Shown: positions 9,391 to 17,249 of the stretch, piece after piece
Layout of the letters: every line of letters starts with the position of its first letter
Numbering within the stretch: position 1 is the first letter of the stretch
Translations under genes and position numbers: made by a program
The notes under the pieces: model-generated
What the model was told of the DNA's origin: nothing
The model's database searches: none
Seen by the model: the letters and a program-made list of their open reading frames with translations, nothing else
Assembly: GCF_025717555.1 (NCBI RefSeq)
Contig: NZ_JAJIRP010000006.1
Coordinates: 186,243-250,242 of the forward strand
Direction of reading: 5' to 3'
DNA: 64,000 nucleotides
From: Paucibacter sp. B2R-40
GTDB lineage: Bacteria; Pseudomonadota; Gammaproteobacteria; Burkholderiales; Burkholderiaceae_C

Positions 9391-10272
9391 CTACCCCACA
9401 TCCCCCCGTTCCCACTCCGGCGGCGCCCACAAATGCTTGAACGCCAGCCACCAAGACCCCTTCTCGCGCAACTCGCGCCGCATGTCCTTCAACATCGCCG
9501 CCCATTCATGCACATTCAGCCAGACCAGATTATTGGTCGGCACCGGGTGCTCCAGGCCGTAATCCACCGCCTCCTGTTCCGGCACAAAGCTGCCGAACAG
9601 ACGGTCAAAAATGATCAAGGTGCCGCCGAAGTTACGGTCTATATAAACGGGGTTGCGGCCATGGTGAGCGCGGTGATGCGAAGGCGTGTTGAACAGCCAC
9701 TCGAACCAGGCCGGCAGCTTGCCCACCCATTGCGTGTGCACAAAGAACTGATAGCCCAGGTTCAGAGACAGCGCAAACAAGACCCAATGCGGCTCGAAGC
9801 CCAGCCAGACCATGGGCGTGTAGAACAACCAATTGCCGGCAATCGCATAGAACCAGCTCTGGCGCAGCGCGGTGGTGAAGTTCATATGCTCGGAGCCGTG
9901 ATGCACGACATGCGCGCACCAGAACCAGCGGATGCGGTGGCTGGCGCGGTGAAAGCCGTAGTACAGCAGCTCAACACCCATAAAGAGCGCAAAAAAGGTC
10001 CAGGGCGTGATCTCTATCGTCCAGATTCGAAATTGATAGGCCCACTGCATCGCCGGGATCACCAAGACGATCACCAGCAATAGGTCGACGAACAAATAGC
10101 TGCCGCCGCTGTTCATGCTCATGAAGGTGTCGCGCCAGGTGTAAACGCCGGGCGTCTTGCGAAAACGCCAGGCCTCCAGTGCGATGCTCAGCATGAACAG
10201 TGGCGACAAGAGCAGCAGGGTCAGGTCGCGCGGGTCGAGATGCTGGCGAAAAAAATCGAGCAAGTGTTCCAT
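9391..10272 (-). CDS. Sterol desaturase family protein (fatty acid hydroxylase superfamily)
   Basis: A 293-residue membrane protein of the di-iron hydroxylase superfamily. The histidine clusters that bind the two irons are all visible: FHRASHRIRW, HVVHHGSEHMN and HRAHHGRNPVYIDRN, set between hydrophobic helices. Such enzymes hydroxylate or desaturate lipids, carotenoids or ether-lipid alkyl chains in the membrane; the substrate here is unknown, and most bacteria with this family lack sterols. It is divergent from an AraC regulator/DUF2804 operon across a 139 bp promoter region, suggesting joint control of a lipid-modifying function. Confidence 0.9.
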   Translation of the reverse strand: MEHLLDFFRQHLDPRDLTLLLLSPLFMLSIALEAWRFRKTPGVYTWRDTFMSMNSGGSYLFVDLLLVIVLVIPAMQWAYQFRIWTIEITPWTFFALFMGVELLYYGFHRASHRIRWFWCAHVVHHGSEHMNFTTALRQSWFYAIAGNWLFYTPMVWLGFEPHWVLFALSLNLGYQFFVHTQWVGKLPAWFEWLFNTPSHHRAHHGRNPVYIDRNFGGTLIIFDRLFGSFVPEQEAVDYGLEHPVPTNNLVWLNVHEWAAMLKDMRRELREKGSWWLAFKHLWAPPEWERGDVG

Positions 10273-10411
10273 GTCTTCACAGGCCTATGGGTTCAAATCG
10301 AGCTGCCGATCTTGCAAGCTTATGTGCGTTTTGCCTTGACCATACGCGCCAACATGGCGCGGGGTAAACCACGGCTGTGATGGGCGCTGCGCTGCGGCAT
10401 CATCATGCCCC

Positions 10412-11401
10412 ATGACCGAAGCCCGCCTTGCCGCCTCCTATGTGCATCTGCTCTACGAGTATTTGCGCGGGCTGGGGCTTGACCCCCTGAAGCTGCTCGG
10501 CCCCTTGCCCAGCGGCCATTTTGTAGCGCTGGCCACATGGCGCGCCGCACTGGATCTGGCCCAAGCGTTGGACCCTCGCCCTGCTTTGAGCCTGCGCCTG
10601 GCCGCCGGCATCAGCGCGCGGCATTTCGGGGTGGTGGGCTTCGCGGCGCTGGCCTGCCCGAACCTGTTCGCGGCGCTGCAGCGCCTGGAGCGCTTTCACA
10701 ACTCGGTCTATGACGTCAACCCGGCGCAGGTCCAGCTTAGCGAACAAGGCCTTTGCATTGAGTGGGGCACGGCACGCGGGCGCCCGGGCGCCTTGGTTGA
10801 CGAGACCGCGCTGGCCTCGCTGGTGCAGTTGACGCGCGACTTCACCGGGCGGCGGCTGGCGCCGCTGCAAGTCGACTTCGTCAACCCAAGGCCGCTCGAT
10901 ACCTCGCCTTACTTGAGCTTCTTCGGCTGCCCGGTCTATTTTGAGCAGCCTTCGACAAGGCTGCTGCTGGCGACGCAAGACCTCGCCCTGCCGCTGCGCA
11001 AGTCTGACCCTGCCCTCTTGGCGCTGCTTGACGCGCAAGCTGAAGCCTTGTTGCAAGCGGTCAGTACGGTGGCTGCACCCGTTGCGGCCTTCCGGCTCAG
11101 CTTGGTGGCCTTGATACGCGAAGGCCACACCTCGCTGGCCGCGCTGGCGCGGGCCCACCACCTCAGCCCACGCAGCCTGCAGCGGCGCTTGGCCGAGCAA
11201 GGCCTGAGCTTCCAAGCGCTGCTGGACGGCACCCGCCGGCAACTCGCCGAAGCCTATTTGCGCAGCTCCGATCTGGAGCTCAGCGAGATCGCTCTGCTCT
11301 TGGGTTTTTCCGAGCAAAGTGCCTTCACGCGCGCCTTCGGTCAATGGACCGGCATGGCCCCGGCGAATTGGCGCAAACAACATTTGAGAGGCCCACTTTG
11401 A
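10412..11401 (+). CDS. AraC-family transcriptional regulator (arabinose-binding-like N-terminal domain)
   Basis: A 329-residue regulator of the OruR/ArgR-like subgroup. It has an N-terminal alpha-helical ligand domain (GVVGFAALACPNLFAALQRLERF) and a C-terminal HTH pair ending EIALLLGFSEQSAFTRAFGQWTG with GMAPANWR. It is transcribed away from the sterol desaturase gene and its stop codon overlaps the TTG start of the DUF2804 gene, so regulator and DUF2804 protein are made from one message. Family members often respond to fatty acids, quorum-type signals or amino acids; the inducer here is not evident. Confidence 0.88.
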   Translation: MTEARLAASYVHLLYEYLRGLGLDPLKLLGPLPSGHFVALATWRAALDLAQALDPRPALSLRLAAGISARHFGVVGFAALACPNLFAALQRLERFHNSVYDVNPAQVQLSEQGLCIEWGTARGRPGALVDETALASLVQLTRDFTGRRLAPLQVDFVNPRPLDTSPYLSFFGCPVYFEQPSTRLLLATQDLALPLRKSDPALLALLDAQAEALLQAVSTVAAPVAAFRLSLVALIREGHTSLAALARAHHLSPRSLQRRLAEQGLSFQALLDGTRRQLAEAYLRSSDLELSEIALLLGFSEQSAFTRAFGQWTGMAPANWRKQHLRGPL

Positions 11402-12414
11402 CTGAAGCCCGCAGCCGCTTGCCGACGCCACCGCCCGAGGTGGTGATAGACGGCGCACCGGCAATCGGCCGTTATGCCGGACGCATCGCGACGATTGACT
11501 GGCGCGCCTTGAGCGGGCCGCATCAACGCTCGGACTTGTGGCTGCGCCTGCATCACAAGCGCTGGCACTATGTGGGGCTGGGCAATGGTGAGTTGTTCAT
11601 CGGCGTGGCCATCGTCGACCTGGGTTGGACCTGCACCGCATTCGCCTATGTGTTCGAGCGCGGCAGCAAAACGCTCTTGGCCAATTGGCGCCAGGACGGT
11701 TTGCCGGGCCTGCAATGCCGCGTGTCGGATCAGCCCTTGAGCGGATGCGACAGTTGGTTCCGAGGGCCTGGTGCGCGCCTGAGCTTGCGCCATCAGCCTG
11801 AGGACACACTGAATCTGAAGGTGCAGACCGCTGGCATCGACTTGCAAGCCGAGTTGAGCTTGACTGACGCCGCGCCCTTGCTCTTGGCCATAGGCCGGAT
11901 AGAGAACGGCGGTGTGGCCCATGCGACGCAAAAGAGCCCGGCGCTGACGGTCAAAGGCCTGTTGAAGGTCGACGGCCACGCTTCTTTCTCACTGGACGAT
12001 GCGATCGCCAGCGTGGATGCCTCCAACGGCCTCTTGGCTCGCAACACCGATTGGCGCTGGGCTTGCGCGCACAGCACGGAAGTCGGCTTCAATCTGCAGA
12101 ACGGCTATTTCGGCGCCAACGAGAACGCGCTCTGGCTGCAGGGGGAATTGATTCCCCTGGGCGCGGCGCGTTTTGAGTTTGACCCCAAGTGCCCGCTGGA
12201 GCCCTGGCATGTCAGTACTGATGACGGCCTGCTGGACCTGAGCTTCAGCCCCGAAGGCGCGCGCCAAGAAGACCGCAATTTATTCATCGCGGCCAGCCAT
12301 TACATCCAGCCGGTTGGCACCTTCAGCGGCATGGTCAAGGCCTCAAAAGACGCCCTGCCCTTCGCCGTCAAAGGCTTGCTCGGCGTGACCGAGGATCACC
12401 AATCGCGCTGGTGA
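11398..12414 (+). CDS. DUF2804 domain-containing protein
   Basis: About 338 residues, all of it a DUF2804 domain, a family of unknown function proposed to share the lipocalin-like fold of the CrtC/AttH group. I chose the TTG at 11398: it overlaps the preceding TGA (TTGA) and has GAGAGG six bases upstream, whereas the in-frame ATG at 11344 lies deep inside the regulator gene. There is no signal peptide. Being coupled to an AraC regulator and next to a di-iron lipid oxidase hints at a hydrophobic substrate, but no catalytic residues can be assigned. Confidence 0.85.
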   Translation: MTEARSRLPTPPPEVVIDGAPAIGRYAGRIATIDWRALSGPHQRSDLWLRLHHKRWHYVGLGNGELFIGVAIVDLGWTCTAFAYVFERGSKTLLANWRQDGLPGLQCRVSDQPLSGCDSWFRGPGARLSLRHQPEDTLNLKVQTAGIDLQAELSLTDAAPLLLAIGRIENGGVAHATQKSPALTVKGLLKVDGHASFSLDDAIASVDASNGLLARNTDWRWACAHSTEVGFNLQNGYFGANENALWLQGELIPLGAARFEFDPKCPLEPWHVSTDDGLLDLSFSPEGARQEDRNLFIAASHYIQPVGTFSGMVKASKDALPFAVKGLLGVTEDHQSRW

Positions 12415-12439
12415 TCGTGGCGATGCCCCGGTCAGCTGC

Positions 12440-12739
12440 TTACTTGTAAAACGCTTCGACCTTGCCCTTGATCTTCATCATCAGCGGGTTGCCCTTGCGG
12501 TCGCGCGTCTTGGCGGCGCGCACCATCACCCAGCCTTCGCTGATCGAATATTCCTCGACGTCGGAACGCTCTTTGCCATTCAGACGGATGCCGATTTCAT
12601 GCTGGAACACGGCCGCGTTGAAATGCGGGCTGCGCTCGTCCACCGACAGGCGGTCGGGGATGGCGGGCTTTTCAGCGGCGGCTGCGGCGGTGATTTCTGG
12701 CTGGGCTTCGGTCATGATTTCTTTTGCTACTGATTTCAA
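12440..12739 (-). CDS. DUF3297 family protein
   Basis: A 99-residue soluble protein matching the DUF3297 family over its last ~75 residues (PDRLSVDERSPHFNAAVF, then GIRLNGKERSDVEEYSISEG and GNPLMMKIKGKVE). The family is widespread in proteobacteria and has no known role; it is glutathione-peroxidase-linked in some annotations, which I cannot support here. ATG at 12739 has GAGG five bases upstream; a second ATG at 12715 is also possible but has a poorer site. It converges on the DUF2804 gene. Confidence 0.85.
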   Translation of the reverse strand: MKSVAKEIMTEAQPEITAAAAAEKPAIPDRLSVDERSPHFNAAVFQHEIGIRLNGKERSDVEEYSISEGWVMVRAAKTRDRKGNPLMMKIKGKVEAFYK

Positions 12740-12897
12740 TGGCGCCTCACAAGTGCATCTAGGAGGCGGACAGGCCCGATTCTCGCGGATAAATCTCAGT
12801 TAACTCTGCCAAGCCGCAGCGTTTTCACCCGGATCGCGGCGGGCAGCTCGCGGCGATACTGCAGCCCACCTGACCCAATCCGCCCTCGACACGCTCC

Positions 12898-15003
12898 ATG
12901 CGCAAACTTCTGCTTCCCTTTTTGCTTCCCGTCTTGCTCGCCACCAGCTTCGCAGCCGGCGCACGTGACAACCCGCTGCTACAGCCCTCAAGCCTGCCGC
13001 TCGGCTATCCGCATTTCGACCAGATCCAAGACGCCGATTTCGCGCCGGCGCTGCAGGCCGGCATGGCGCTGCACTGGCGTGAAGTCGACAACATCCTGCG
13101 CAATCCGGCAGCGCCGACCTTCGAGAACACGGTGGAAGCGTTGGAGCGCGCAGGCCGCCTGCTTGGCCGCACGCAAAACATGCTGGGCAGCCTCAGCGGC
13201 ACCGACAACAACCCGGCCCGCCAAGCCTTGCAGCAACGCTTGGCGCCCGAGATGGCCGCACACCGCGACCGCATCGCGCTGGACCCGCGCCTGTTCGCCC
13301 GCATAGACGCGCTACTCAAGGCCAAACCCAAACTCGACGCCGAGCAGCAACGCCTGCTGGAGCGCATGCACCGCAATCTGCGCCGCGCCGGCGCCGAGCT
13401 GCCCCTCGACAAGCAGCAGCGCCTGCGCGAGATCAACAGTGAACTCGCGCAGATGGGCGCAGAGTTCAACCGCAAGGTGCTGGCCGGCGTCAACGACGCG
13501 GCCTTGTTCATCACCGACCGCGCTGCACTGACAGGTCTGAGCGATGCCGAAATCGACGCACTCAAGCAAGCCGACGGACGCTTTCAAATAGCGCTGCAAA
13601 ACACCACCGGCCAGCCCTTGTTGCACCGCTTGCAGCACCGCCCCCTGCGCGAGCAGCTCTACAAGGCTTCGATTGCACGCGGCAGCCAGGGCGACGCCAA
13701 CGACACCACAGCCCTGGTCAGCCGCTTTGCCGCCCTGCGCGCCGAGCGCGCCGCGCTGCTGGGTTTTGCCACCTACGCGGACTTTGAATTGCAGGAGCAG
13801 ACCGCCAAAGAGGTCAAGACCGTCAATGCGCTGCTGCGCCAATTGGCACCTGCGGCAGTGGCCTCGGCACGCAAGGAACAGGTCGCGCTGCAACAGCTGG
13901 CCGACCAGGAACAAGACGCCGCCGGACAGCCGCGCTTCGCCTTGCAGGCCTGGGACTGGGATTTCTACAGCGAGCGTCTGCGTGCCGTCCAGCATGGCTA
14001 CGACGGCGAGCAGCTGCGCCCCTACCTTGAATTGCAGACGGTGCTGGAGCGCGGTGTTTTCCATGCCGCCACCGAACTGTTCGGTTTGACCTTCAAGCGG
14101 CGCCACGATCTGCCGGTCTACCACCCCGATGTGCAGGTCTGGGAGGTCTTCGCGCCGAATGGCAAGACGCAGGCGCTGTTGCTGCTGGACCTCTACGCCC
14201 GCCCCAGCAAACGCGGTGGCGCCTGGGCCAATGGCTATGTGCGCCAGAGCCGCTTATTCGGCGAGAAGCCCGTGGTCGGCAACCATCTGAACATCCCCAA
14301 GCCGGCGCCAGGCCAGCCCACACTATTGACCTGGAGCGAAGCCAACACCTTGTTCCATGAGTTCGGCCACAACCTGCACAGCATGCTCAGCGACATCCGC
14401 TACCCCGGCTTGGCCGGCACGCCGCGTGACTATGTCGAGTACCCATCCCAGGTCAACGAAATGTGGCTGAGCTGGCCCTCGGTGTTCAAGCACTATGCCC
14501 GCCACCATCAGACTGGCGCGCCCATGCCCGAGGCCTTGTTGAACAAGGTGCTGGGCGCCGGCACTTTCAACCAGGGCTTCGCGACCACCGAATACCTGGG
14601 CGCGACGCTGCTTGACCAGCGCTGGCATCAACTGAGCTTGGCCGAAGTCCCCAAGCCCGAAATGGTGATGGCGTTTGAAGCTCGCGTGCTGCAGCAAGAA
14701 GGCTTTGGCCCCGACCAGACCTTGGTCGCACCGCGCTACCGCACGCCTTATTTCAGCCATATGGTCGGCGGCTATTCGGCCGGCTACTACAGCTATCTGT
14801 GGAGCGAGCTGCTGGATGCGACCACGGTCGAGTGGATAGAGAAAAACGGGGGCTTAAGCCGCCAGGTGGGCGAGCAACTCAAGCGCCATGTGCTGTCGAT
14901 TGGCGGCAGCAAAGACATCATGGCGGAGTTCGAGACGATGGTCGGGTCGAAGCCGAAGCTGGAACCGTACCTGAAGCGACGTGGACTGAGCTTGAGCAAC
15001 TGA
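12898..15003 (+). CDS. M3-family zinc metallopeptidase (peptidyl-dipeptidase Dcp / oligopeptidase type), exported
   Basis: A 701-residue thermolysin-fold peptidase with a clear signal peptide (MRKLLLPFLLPVLLATSF, cleavage near AAGA). The zinc site HEFGH is at residues 487-491, preceded by EANTLF, and the third ligand is in the downstream YPSQVNEMW segment. The ending GYSAGYYSYLWSELL is typical of M3. Length and motifs fit Dcp, which removes C-terminal dipeptides from periplasmic peptides. An M16 peptidase gene begins 44 bp downstream on the same strand, suggesting a shared peptide-degrading role. Confidence 0.93.
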   Translation: MRKLLLPFLLPVLLATSFAAGARDNPLLQPSSLPLGYPHFDQIQDADFAPALQAGMALHWREVDNILRNPAAPTFENTVEALERAGRLLGRTQNMLGSLSGTDNNPARQALQQRLAPEMAAHRDRIALDPRLFARIDALLKAKPKLDAEQQRLLERMHRNLRRAGAELPLDKQQRLREINSELAQMGAEFNRKVLAGVNDAALFITDRAALTGLSDAEIDALKQADGRFQIALQNTTGQPLLHRLQHRPLREQLYKASIARGSQGDANDTTALVSRFAALRAERAALLGFATYADFELQEQTAKEVKTVNALLRQLAPAAVASARKEQVALQQLADQEQDAAGQPRFALQAWDWDFYSERLRAVQHGYDGEQLRPYLELQTVLERGVFHAATELFGLTFKRRHDLPVYHPDVQVWEVFAPNGKTQALLLLDLYARPSKRGGAWANGYVRQSRLFGEKPVVGNHLNIPKPAPGQPTLLTWSEANTLFHEFGHNLHSMLSDIRYPGLAGTPRDYVEYPSQVNEMWLSWPSVFKHYARHHQTGAPMPEALLNKVLGAGTFNQGFATTEYLGATLLDQRWHQLSLAEVPKPEMVMAFEARVLQQEGFGPDQTLVAPRYRTPYFSHMVGGYSAGYYSYLWSELLDATTVEWIEKNGGLSRQVGEQLKRHVLSIGGSKDIMAEFETMVGSKPKLEPYLKRRGLSLSN

Positions 15004-15047
15004 GCCTCGATCGCTTGCTTGATAACGACTGATTAACACAGACCATT

Positions 15048-16358
15048 TTGAACAATTTGACCGCCTTCCACCCCAGCCACAACGCCCAATTCGAAACGCT
15101 GCCAAACGGCCTGCGCACCGTCGTGATTCCTATGCCCTGGCGCCAAACGGTCAGCCTGAGCGTCTTCATACGCACCGGCAGCCTTGATGAGAGCTCCCGG
15201 CAGAACGGCATCAGCCATGTCGTCGAGCATATGGCCTTCAAGGGCACGGCAAGCCGTGATTGCCAGCGCATCAACCTCGACGCCGAGGCCATGGGCGCCG
15301 AGGTCAATGCACACACCGACAAAGACCACACCGCTTTTCACATCGAAGGCTTACCCGCCGACTTGCCGGCCTTTGTGGCCTGGCTGGCCGACATTGTGCT
15401 GAACAGCAACTTTCCGGCCGATGAGCTGGAACGAGAGCGGCGCGTGATCGAGCAAGAGTTCAACGAGTTCGAGGACGACCCCAGCAGCGTCGTCTTCCAG
15501 TTGCTGGACCGCGCGTGCTATGGCCAGCGCCATGCCGCTGGGCGACCCATCATCGGCACGCGAGCCAATATCCTGCGTTTCAGCCGCGATGAGCTGCTGG
15601 CCTACGTCCAGGCCCAGTACACCGCCAGCAATGTGGTGGTGGCCGTGGCCGGGCCGGTGGACGGGGAGGCGTTTTCGCGGCTGGTTGAGCAGTTCTTCGG
15701 CGCCATGCCTGAGGGTCAGCCGAATGCGCTGAGCGCGCCGCTCTGGCAAGGCGGCATGAAGACCAGGCGTATGGCGGGCAGCGGCCAATGTCAGCTGATG
15801 CTGGGTTTTGAAGCGCCAAGCCTGGGCGAGTACAAGAGCCGCCGGCATCTGCCCCATGTGCTGGCCGCTGCCCTGCTGGGCGAGGGCATGAGCTCGCCGC
15901 TGCTGGACGAGATCCGCGAGCGCCGCGGGCTGGCCTATCACGTCGCCTGCTCAGCCGACATCCTGCCGCTCTACGGCCAGTTTTTGATCGAGGGCGCGAC
16001 CGCACCGGCCCAGGCCGAGGAGTTCTTAAAAGCGGTGCAGCAATTGCTGCAGCGTCAGGCCGACGGGCCGCTGAACAAGGTCGCGCTGGCGCGTGCGCGC
16101 AAGCAGTTGCAAGTGCGCGGGCTGCGGGCGCTGGAGCAGCCGGCGCGGCGCATGGAAGCCGCCGCGCAAGAGCTGTTCAACTTCGGCCGGCTGCGCGAGC
16201 CCCAAGAGGCGATGGCGCAACTGCAAGCGGTCACGGGCGCGCAGGTACAGGCGGTGTTCGAGCAGCTGCTCCAGCCCGGCCGCTCAAGCCCGGCCATTGC
16301 CTTGGCAGGCAGCGTGCCGCAACGCGCAAGGGACTCCGCCGAAGCGCTGTTTTCCTGA
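15048..16358 (+). CDS. M16-family zinc peptidase (pitrilysin-like, PqqL/MPP type)
   Basis: A 436-residue protein with the inverted zinc motif HVVEH at residues 57-61, preceded by GISHVVEHMAFKGT and followed by the second glutamate region in EAMGAEVNAHT. Two M16 halves fit the length. It begins with TTG at 15048; no ribosome site is obvious, and there is no signal peptide, which differs from the M3 gene just upstream. Similar single-chain M16 proteins degrade short peptides or targeting peptides. It is probably co-transcribed with the M3 peptidase gene. Confidence 0.9.
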   Translation: MNNLTAFHPSHNAQFETLPNGLRTVVIPMPWRQTVSLSVFIRTGSLDESSRQNGISHVVEHMAFKGTASRDCQRINLDAEAMGAEVNAHTDKDHTAFHIEGLPADLPAFVAWLADIVLNSNFPADELERERRVIEQEFNEFEDDPSSVVFQLLDRACYGQRHAAGRPIIGTRANILRFSRDELLAYVQAQYTASNVVVAVAGPVDGEAFSRLVEQFFGAMPEGQPNALSAPLWQGGMKTRRMAGSGQCQLMLGFEAPSLGEYKSRRHLPHVLAAALLGEGMSSPLLDEIRERRGLAYHVACSADILPLYGQFLIEGATAPAQAEEFLKAVQQLLQRQADGPLNKVALARARKQLQVRGLRALEQPARRMEAAAQELFNFGRLREPQEAMAQLQAVTGAQVQAVFEQLLQPGRSSPAIALAGSVPQRARDSAEALFS

Positions 16359-16379
16359 TCCCGAGCTGGCCGGCTTGAA

Positions 16380-17108
16380 CTAGGCTTCCTCGTCCTGCGC
16401 GATCACATCCCAATTGCCATACAAACTCAAACCGGCGGCCTGGGCCAGGGCAATCGAGGCCGCGTTGTCCAGTTGGCAGCGATATTGAGTTTGAAACCCG
16501 GCTTGAGCTGCATGGCGACAAATGGCCCGCACGACCCGGCGCGCTTGGCCTTGGCCGCGAAAGGCAGGCAAGGTCAAAACACCGATGTCCGTGATTGGCG
16601 CGCCGTCCCAGGGGTACATGCTGGCCGCGCACATCAGCTTGCCTTTCGCATCAAAGGCGCCAAACACCGCCCAGTGATCCAGCTCGACCCAAGCATCATC
16701 CAAATCCTGCTCACTTGCCTGCGACTGGAATTCGGCAAACAGCTTTTCATCGCTAGCATTCAATGGACGGATGTGATCCGCCTGAGGCTCAGCCAACAAG
16801 GCCGCAAATACCGCTTCGCTGAAATGGAAAACATGATCTGCCCCGTGCAAGGCAATGCCGGCGGCCTGCAAGTTCAGCCGCAAGCTTTCCGGCGTCAAGT
16901 TCTGGGTTTGTGACAACAAGCCAATCTGCTGCGCCAACGCTGGCTTCATGGCCACCATCAGCTTGCCCTCAATGCGTTCCAGCAAGACAAGCCGGCGCGA
17001 CTCTTCCAGTTCAGGATTGATGTGAACGCTCAGGCGTTCACTGTCGAAAGCCGCTGTCTCTGACAGGAATTGGCTTTGCCAAAAAGATTCAATAACCGGA
17101 GGGAACAT
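16380..17108 (-). CDS. GNAT-family N-acetyltransferase
   Basis: A protein of about 242 residues whose second half is a GNAT domain: VLTLPAFRGQGQARRVVRAI is the acetyl-CoA loop, followed by CQLDNAASIALAQAAGLSLYG. The N-terminal half is unassigned and probably forms an additional domain. I start it at ATG 17108; the frame stays open to 17243 but that stretch contains two hairpins and the clpB terminator, so it is unlikely to be coding. The substrate is unknown. Confidence 0.78.
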   Translation of the reverse strand: MFPPVIESFWQSQFLSETAAFDSERLSVHINPELEESRRLVLLERIEGKLMVAMKPALAQQIGLLSQTQNLTPESLRLNLQAAGIALHGADHVFHFSEAVFAALLAEPQADHIRPLNASDEKLFAEFQSQASEQDLDDAWVELDHWAVFGAFDAKGKLMCAASMYPWDGAPITDIGVLTLPAFRGQGQARRVVRAICRHAAQAGFQTQYRCQLDNAASIALAQAAGLSLYGNWDVIAQDEEA

Positions 17109-17137
17109 AGGCGTGACGGGCGCTGAACGCCCTTTTG

Positions 17138-17168
17138 AATGGGGGATTGATTGATCCAATCCCCCATT
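17138..17168. promoter_or_regulatory. Perfect 12-bp-stem hairpin upstream of the acetyltransferase gene
   Basis: AATGGGGGATTG at 17138-17149 pairs exactly with CAATCCCCCATT at 17157-17168 around a 7-base loop. A second small hairpin (GGGCG/CGCCC, 17118-17132) follows before the chosen start. They could be a binding site, an attenuator or a decayed terminator; the sequence alone does not decide. Confidence 0.5.
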
Positions 17169-17192
17169 ATCAGAGCGCATAAGACACGGTGA

Positions 17193-17226
17193 GCCAAGGG
17201 ACGGCCCCTTCACGGGGCCGTCTTGG
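17193..17226 (-). terminator. Probable clpB transcription terminator
   Basis: GACGGCCCC at 17200-17208 pairs with GGGGCCGTC at 17214-17222 around TTCAC, and the stem can extend through CCAA/TTGG. It lies 25-55 bases after the clpB stop. There is only a weak T stretch, so the termination mode is not certain. Confidence 0.6.
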
Positions 17227-17249
17227 AACCGTATGAAGTGCAAGCTTCC

